A stretch of 10,003 nt of DNA. Source: an uncultured Eubacterium sp. (GTDB taxonomy: Bacteria > Bacillota > Clostridia > Lachnospirales > Lachnospiraceae). A model generated the notes under the pieces. The model ran no database searches and was not told the DNA's origin. It worked only from the letters and a program-made list of their open reading frames with translations. This document shows, in pieces, positions 7,105 through 10,003 of the stretch. Position 1 is the first letter of the stretch. Every line of letters begins with the position of its first letter. The stretch is taken from contig CAJOPM010000217.1 in assembly GCA_905236225.1 (NCBI GenBank), positions 1 through 10,003 on the forward strand, in the 5' to 3' direction. A program made the translations under genes and the position numbers.

Positions 7105-7117
7105 CATCTCAGTTGAG
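7093..7117. repeat. Tandem CAGTTGAG boxes over the S66 promoter
   Basis: CAGTTGAG occurs at 7094-7101 and again at 7110-7117, start to start 16 bases. The second box is the near-palindrome CTCAGTTGAG and the first is the close variant ATCAGTTGAG. The first overlaps the -35 and the second lies just upstream of it. As RNA on the plus strand, TCAGTTGAG and CTCAGTTGA can also pair over 9 positions (two G-U) around an AAACAT loop, so this may be an operator, a hairpin or both. Confidence 0.4.
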
Positions 7118-7145
7118 TAAATAATTTTCATAATCTCCCCTAATA

Positions 7146-7169
7146 GACCGTGTATGAAAATACACGGTC
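7146..7169. other. Perfect 10-bp hairpin with GAAA loop
   Basis: GACCGTGTAT (7146-7155), loop GAAA (7156-7159), ATACACGGTC (7160-7169). It lies between the sulfotransferase terminator and the S66 promoter and belongs to no gene. On the plus strand AACCCCTTTT follows, resembling a terminator with a delayed T tract; on the minus strand TATTAGGGG follows, which does not. Confidence 0.6.
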
Positions 7170-7188
7170 AACCCCTTTTATAAGAACA

Positions 7189-7217
7189 AATAAGCCTCAC
7201 ATTGCGTGAGGCTTATT
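7189..7217 (-). terminator. Intrinsic terminator of the sulfotransferase operon
   Basis: AATAAGCCTCAC (7189-7200) and GTGAGGCTTATT (7206-7217) form a perfect 12-bp stem around a 5-base loop, starting 2 bases past the sulfotransferase stop codon. On the minus strand a T-rich tract (TGTTCTTATAAAA) follows the stem. Confidence 0.82.
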
Positions 7218-7219
7218 AT

Positions 7220-8332
7220 TTATGCTTCAAGCATTTCATACCCATATCTCTCGAAATAAAAATCCAATTTTTCATTTACTTTTCTAATAAGTTTAGGAGA
7301 GTAATTATAATTATTGGTTTGATAATGCTCCATACTTTCTAAGTATTTTTCAAAATCAGGCTTAGCCTTTTCAAATCCACTAAGTGATAAATGGTTATAT
7401 ATCTCTTCCATAAAAGGCATTGGATTTGCTATAAAATCCTCGTACTTAATTTCGATATAATCATTTTTATTAATTTGACTTAAATCTTTAAATGCTTTTT
7501 TATAAATTCTTCGCATTAAATCAACGATTGTATCTTCTATAAACTCTTCTGAGGGCGGTTCGCTAAGACTAAGAAGATTCATCTCTTTTATAAACATATT
7601 TTTTGTAGAAATTGCTACAGTATAAGGATTTCTATATATATTTATAAATTTAGCTCCCGGATAACATCTTTTTAATTTTCTTATACGACAAGTATTTTCG
7701 GGACTTTTTAGCATTAATTGCTTACCATGCTCTAAATATGTGGCTTTTTTTAGGATATAGTCATAAGATTTTGACCATTCCCTTTGGCGTTTTTCATTTT
7801 GCTCATCGGTAAATGCTGTTTCAATATATTTGATACCCTTACCATTATCTGGGAAAACAAGCATATGGCTAATGGCTTGCGTTGATATAGTGGCCTGTGC
7901 AAATACCTCCTCCATTGGCAAGTCCAATTCATAATCGAGATTATCCATTGGACGAGCATTTTTTAGCATATATTTTTCTGCCCAAGCCAGGAAACGCCTA
8001 AGCATAATACAGTTGTTAAAAGAAACCGTCTTAACAGGATCAAACCATCCAAATTGCTTATCTTTACTAAGTATATTCTGTAGAAATGTAGTTCCGGTAC
8101 GCCAATGTCCAACAACATATAAAGGATCTTTTTTGATTTTCGTTCTTCTTATTGGTAAATCAAAAATTAATCTTTCAATTGCTGTAGGAATTGCCATCGC
8201 AAACGAAACTGCCGTAATAAATACTGCCTGTCCCTTCTTATCCTTACTTATCTTATTTTCTCTAAGAAGTTTAAGCCAATTATCAATTCTGCATCCAAGC
8301 ATATTATGTGATAAGTTGATACTGCTATGCAT
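7220..8332 (-). CDS. PAPS-type sulfotransferase family protein
   Basis: Predicted to transfer sulfate from PAPS (3'-phosphoadenylyl sulfate) to a hydroxyl or amine acceptor. The 370-residue product shows the family nucleotide-binding elements: the 5'-phosphosulfate loop VVGHWRTGTTFLQ (73-85, with R78, T79, G80, T81, T82), LKSPEN (208-213), and the 3'-phosphate segment INIYRNPYTVAIST (230-243, R234 and S242). RPMDNLDYELDLPMEE (127-142) resembles the acidic segment following the PSB loop in Sulfotransfer_3 proteins. No export signal is seen, although a hydrophobic stretch lies at about 37-52. The start is one base past the DUF4317 stop codon, with AAAGGG 9 bases upstream inside that gene, so translation is probably coupled. 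Acceptor unknown; carbohydrates, lipids, sterols and peptides are all used by relatives. The product ends immediately before a strong terminator. Confidence 0.87.
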   Translation of the reverse strand: MHSSINLSHNMLGCRIDNWLKLLRENKISKDKKGQAVFITAVSFAMAIPTAIERLIFDLPIRRTKIKKDPLYVVGHWRTGTTFLQNILSKDKQFGWFDPVKTVSFNNCIMLRRFLAWAEKYMLKNARPMDNLDYELDLPMEEVFAQATISTQAISHMLVFPDNGKGIKYIETAFTDEQNEKRQREWSKSYDYILKKATYLEHGKQLMLKSPENTCRIRKLKRCYPGAKFINIYRNPYTVAISTKNMFIKEMNLLSLSEPPSEEFIEDTIVDLMRRIYKKAFKDLSQINKNDYIEIKYEDFIANPMPFMEEIYNHLSLSGFEKAKPDFEKYLESMEHYQTNNYNYSPKLIRKVNEKLDFYFERYGYEMLEA

Positions 8333-8333
8333 A

Positions 8334-9473
8334 CTAGATTTCCCTTTCGTTTCTAACCCTTACACTAATACCATTAACTTCAATATTACCATCTGCAGGA
8401 ATAACTATACAATCTCTCCCATTAATCTCCATCGTTTCTATAAGCATTGCGTGCTCCGGATCGGTCTTAATAATAATATCCGGCATTTCTATCTGAAATT
8501 TTTTGGTATCTGCAACATTATTAAGATAAATTTGTGCATCTTTACCTATCTGCTCGTCATACAATTCGTCGAATAGCTCCACATCTTCATCATCTACTCC
8601 GCTATCAGACAATATTCGCTTAGTATTAACCTTATCTAACTCAAATACGCCATCTGACTCCTGGGCTTCTTCTATAAGTTCATTAATATTTTCCTGAATA
8701 GATTTTACTGTATCAAAATCACCGTTTTGTCGCAGAGTCTGCGTGATAAGTTCTGCAAAAGATTCTTTTTGCTCACAAGGAGTAAGAAGTTTTGCCTCTC
8801 CGATTATATCACTCAAGAAATCTTCCTGGTATATTTCAGGATTCTTAGAATAATATAAAATTTTGTGGATATCCGAAGCTCTATCTTCAAATGCCGGGAA
8901 AAGCAATCCGCTAACAGGCGGTTGCACTACCCAATCTCTTATTCTTTCTTTAATAGCATTATCCATAACACTATATGATAAACCGGCTTTCGACATAGTC
9001 ACGGGGCAAATAGCACATAATATATATCTATATACATTATCAGAAGCATCAAACATCTCAGAGCCGTCCGTAGATTTCCCCGGAACATCATATGCCGCAT
9101 TTATCAATATGATGTAATAATTCTCATCAAAATGATATTTATCGATAATATTATTATATAATTCTTCAATCAGAGCATCGTCTTGCAGTTCGCTATCTAA
9201 AAGTCTCATAAAAAAATCCTGCGACTCACCCTTTGATTCAAATTGTGTAGGAAAATCGATTGTAACAAGATTCTTTCCTATGGTCCCGGATAAGACTTTC
9301 TTAAAAATATCGAAATATTTGTGCTCTTCCTCTTCCGGAAGCGATAAAAAAGCGTCCTTCGAAAGGAGCACTTTGTTTTTCTCATAATCTACATAACACC
9401 CACATATTCTAGAAATAGTACAATGTTCAGGTGTAAACTGTTTTTTAATTTCATTAATTTCTTTCTTGTTCAT
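8334..9473 (-). CDS. DUF4317 family protein
   Basis: The 379-residue protein closely matches my memory of the DUF4317 family, found mainly in Clostridia: N-terminal KKEINEIKKQFTP and ICGCYVD, SLPEEEE near 46, GTIGKNL near 83, ENYYIILINAAYDVPGK near 123-139, YILCAICPV near 158-166, RIRDWVV and LLFPAF in the middle, and a C-terminal EINGRDCIVIP. Its biochemical role is unknown to me. It has no signal peptide or membrane segment and is acidic in its C-terminal third, so it is probably cytosolic. Start at 9473 (MNKKEI) chosen because GAGG lies 4-5 bases upstream, while the in-frame ATG at 9494 has no site. It lies 64 bases downstream of the 87-residue gene and is separated from the sulfotransferase by a single base, suggesting one operon. 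No distinct promoter is convincing in the 64-base gap. Confidence 0.88.
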   Translation of the reverse strand: MNKKEINEIKKQFTPEHCTISRICGCYVDYEKNKVLLSKDAFLSLPEEEEHKYFDIFKKVLSGTIGKNLVTIDFPTQFESKGESQDFFMRLLDSELQDDALIEELYNNIIDKYHFDENYYIILINAAYDVPGKSTDGSEMFDASDNVYRYILCAICPVTMSKAGLSYSVMDNAIKERIRDWVVQPPVSGLLFPAFEDRASDIHKILYYSKNPEIYQEDFLSDIIGEAKLLTPCEQKESFAELITQTLRQNGDFDTVKSIQENINELIEEAQESDGVFELDKVNTKRILSDSGVDDEDVELFDELYDEQIGKDAQIYLNNVADTKKFQIEMPDIIIKTDPEHAMLIETMEINGRDCIVIPADGNIEVNGISVRVRNEREI

Positions 9474-9537
9474 AATTCCTCGTAATGCGTTCAAATCCTA
9501 TGTTATATATTTTAACAAAATAAAGCGATTTTGCAAT

Positions 9538-9801
9538 CTATTCAAACCTTTTATAATAATTTTCTATGAAAGAATTTTTTTCCTTGTTTTTCTTCATAAA
9601 ATAACACATATTATGCGCTGCGTCACAATGTTTTTTGTCTTCATTTATAAACGGACAGCTATTATAATCTGCATCCATATTACATAATTTTTCATTTTCG
9701 TCTTTTAAATTTTTTTGAATGTCAATATTGTCAGTATTCTTTCCTGCAAGAGCATCTGCATACATTGTATACTGCTCTTTCATTTTCTTAAAAAATCCCA
9801 T
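9538..9801 (-). CDS. Small Cys-containing protein of unknown function
   Basis: An 87-residue protein that I do not recognise. The start at 9801 is supported by AGGTGA 4-5 bases upstream and by a well-spaced promoter. The N-terminus (MGFFKKMKEQYTMYADALAGK) is amphipathic and helix-prone without a signal sequence. The C-terminal half has four cysteines at 40, 49, 59 and 66 and histidines at 58 and 63, spaced C-x8-C-x9-C-x6-C, with HCDAAHNMC at 58-66. This could bind zinc or an iron-sulfur cluster, although the spacing matches no classic motif I know. The protein is rich in Lys, Asn and Asp. It is the likely first gene of the DUF4317-sulfotransferase operon, as no terminator is seen in the 64 bases after it. 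Confidence 0.72.
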   Translation of the reverse strand: MGFFKKMKEQYTMYADALAGKNTDNIDIQKNLKDENEKLCNMDADYNSCPFINEDKKHCDAAHNMCYFMKKNKEKNSFIENYYKRFE

Positions 9802-9835
9802 ATATTCACCTAAAATAATTAACTATGCTAAATAA

Positions 9836-9864
9836 AGTATACACTTAGTTAAAAGAAATTCCAA
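9836..9864 (-). promoter_or_regulatory. Promoter of the small-protein/DUF4317/sulfotransferase unit
   Basis: Minus-strand TTGGAA (9859-9864) and TATACT (9836-9841) are separated by exactly 17 bases, with the start expected near 9829, about 28 bases before the small gene's start codon. Confidence 0.62.
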
Positions 9865-9871
9865 GACAGCG

Positions 9872-9898
9872 AAAGACACCTCAAAATGAGGTGCCTTT
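9872..9898. terminator. Terminator-like hairpin from an off-window gene
   Basis: CACCTCA (9877-9883) and TGAGGTG (9887-9893) form a 7-bp stem around AAA, extended by AAAG/CTTT beyond one mismatch. On both strands a moderately T-rich tail follows. It most likely ends a minus-strand gene whose coding part lies beyond 10003, since no plus-strand gene precedes it. Confidence 0.55.
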
Positions 9899-10003
9899 CT
9901 TCACGATCTATATCATATTTTCATAACTGTACCAGAATCCCCCTCTGGTTTGAAACCATTTTATCATTGAAAAGGTCACAAAACGGTCACACTAGAGGCA
10001 AGA
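9899..10003. other. Non-coding right edge with repeats
   Basis: No gene is supported. It contains the inverted repeats ACCAGA/TCTGGT (9931-9948) and GGTTT/AAACC (9948-9958), and the direct repeat GGTCACA at 9974-9980 and 9985-9991, one helical turn (11 bases) apart. One minus-strand frame is open from the window edge to TGA at 9975-9977 and could be the last few codons of an off-window gene, but the stretch is too short to judge. Confidence 0.4.

Larger units (their letters stand above)
7087..7217 (+). ncRNA. Possible small RNA with three hairpins (weak)
   Basis: A plus-strand TTGACA (7052-7057) lies 17 bases from GATTAT (7075-7080), predicting a start near 7087. The transcript would contain three hairpins: 7093-7116 with an AAACAT loop, a perfect 10-bp stem GACCGTGTAT/ATACACGGTC with a GAAA tetraloop (7146-7169) followed by AACCCCTTTT, and a 12-bp stem at 7189-7217 followed by ATTTATG. 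No protein is encoded on this strand. The -10 matches only 4 of 6 bases, and hairpin 3 is also the sulfotransferase terminator, so the RNA is a hypothesis. Confidence 0.2.

Noticed and set aside
7093..7131. A 12-codon minus-strand frame (ATG at 7131, TGA at 7093) preceded by GGGGAG, resembling a leader peptide
   Set aside because: It lies upstream of the only good -10 for the S66 gene, so it would not be transcribed from that promoter, and the spacing to the G-rich site is very short. The codons show no repeated amino acid typical of attenuators.

Overview
The window looks like ordinary chromosome from an anaerobic, low-G+C Firmicute, most likely a Lachnospiraceae-type Clostridia. The support is the A+T-rich codon use, GGAGG/GAGG ribosome binding sites, TTGACA/TATAAT-type promoters, a DUF4317 protein (a family I know mainly from Clostridia) and an ammonium transporter fused to a PII protein. 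Species cannot be read from the sequence.

Layout, left to right. Bases 1-111 hold short palindromes, a 10-base direct repeat and an imperfect hairpin that look like the end of an IS200/IS605-type element abutting the lysA stop codon. lysA (minus strand, 112-1380, diaminopimelate decarboxylase) is divergent from tex (plus strand, 1519-3816, S1-domain RNA-binding protein). A tRNA-Thr(GGU) with its own promoter and terminator follows at 3898-3970. Next comes an amt gene (4149-5909) whose product joins an AmtB-type ammonium channel to a complete PII domain. It is preceded by an 18-pair hairpin with a T-rich tail. Convergent to it is an S66-family LD-carboxypeptidase/MccF-like gene (minus, 5998-7020).

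The 199 bases at 7021-7219 hold the S66 gene's promoter, a tandem operator-like repeat, a perfect 10-bp hairpin and the terminator of the next unit. That unit appears to be a minus-strand operon reading 9801 to 7220: an 87-residue Cys-containing protein of unknown function, a DUF4317 protein and a PAPS-type sulfotransferase. The last two genes are separated by one base. From 9802 to 10003 I see a promoter, a terminator-like hairpin and a one-helical-turn direct repeat, but no gene.

Functional themes: lysine and cell-wall metabolism (lysA makes lysine from diaminopimelate; the S66 enzyme family cleaves diaminopimelate-containing peptides or related amides), nitrogen acquisition (amt-PII), and an uncharacterised sulfotransferase operon. 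The items most worth following up are the one-chain Amt-PII protein lacking the uridylylation tyrosine, its structured leader, the sulfotransferase/DUF4317 pairing and the possible small-RNA locus at about 7087-7217.
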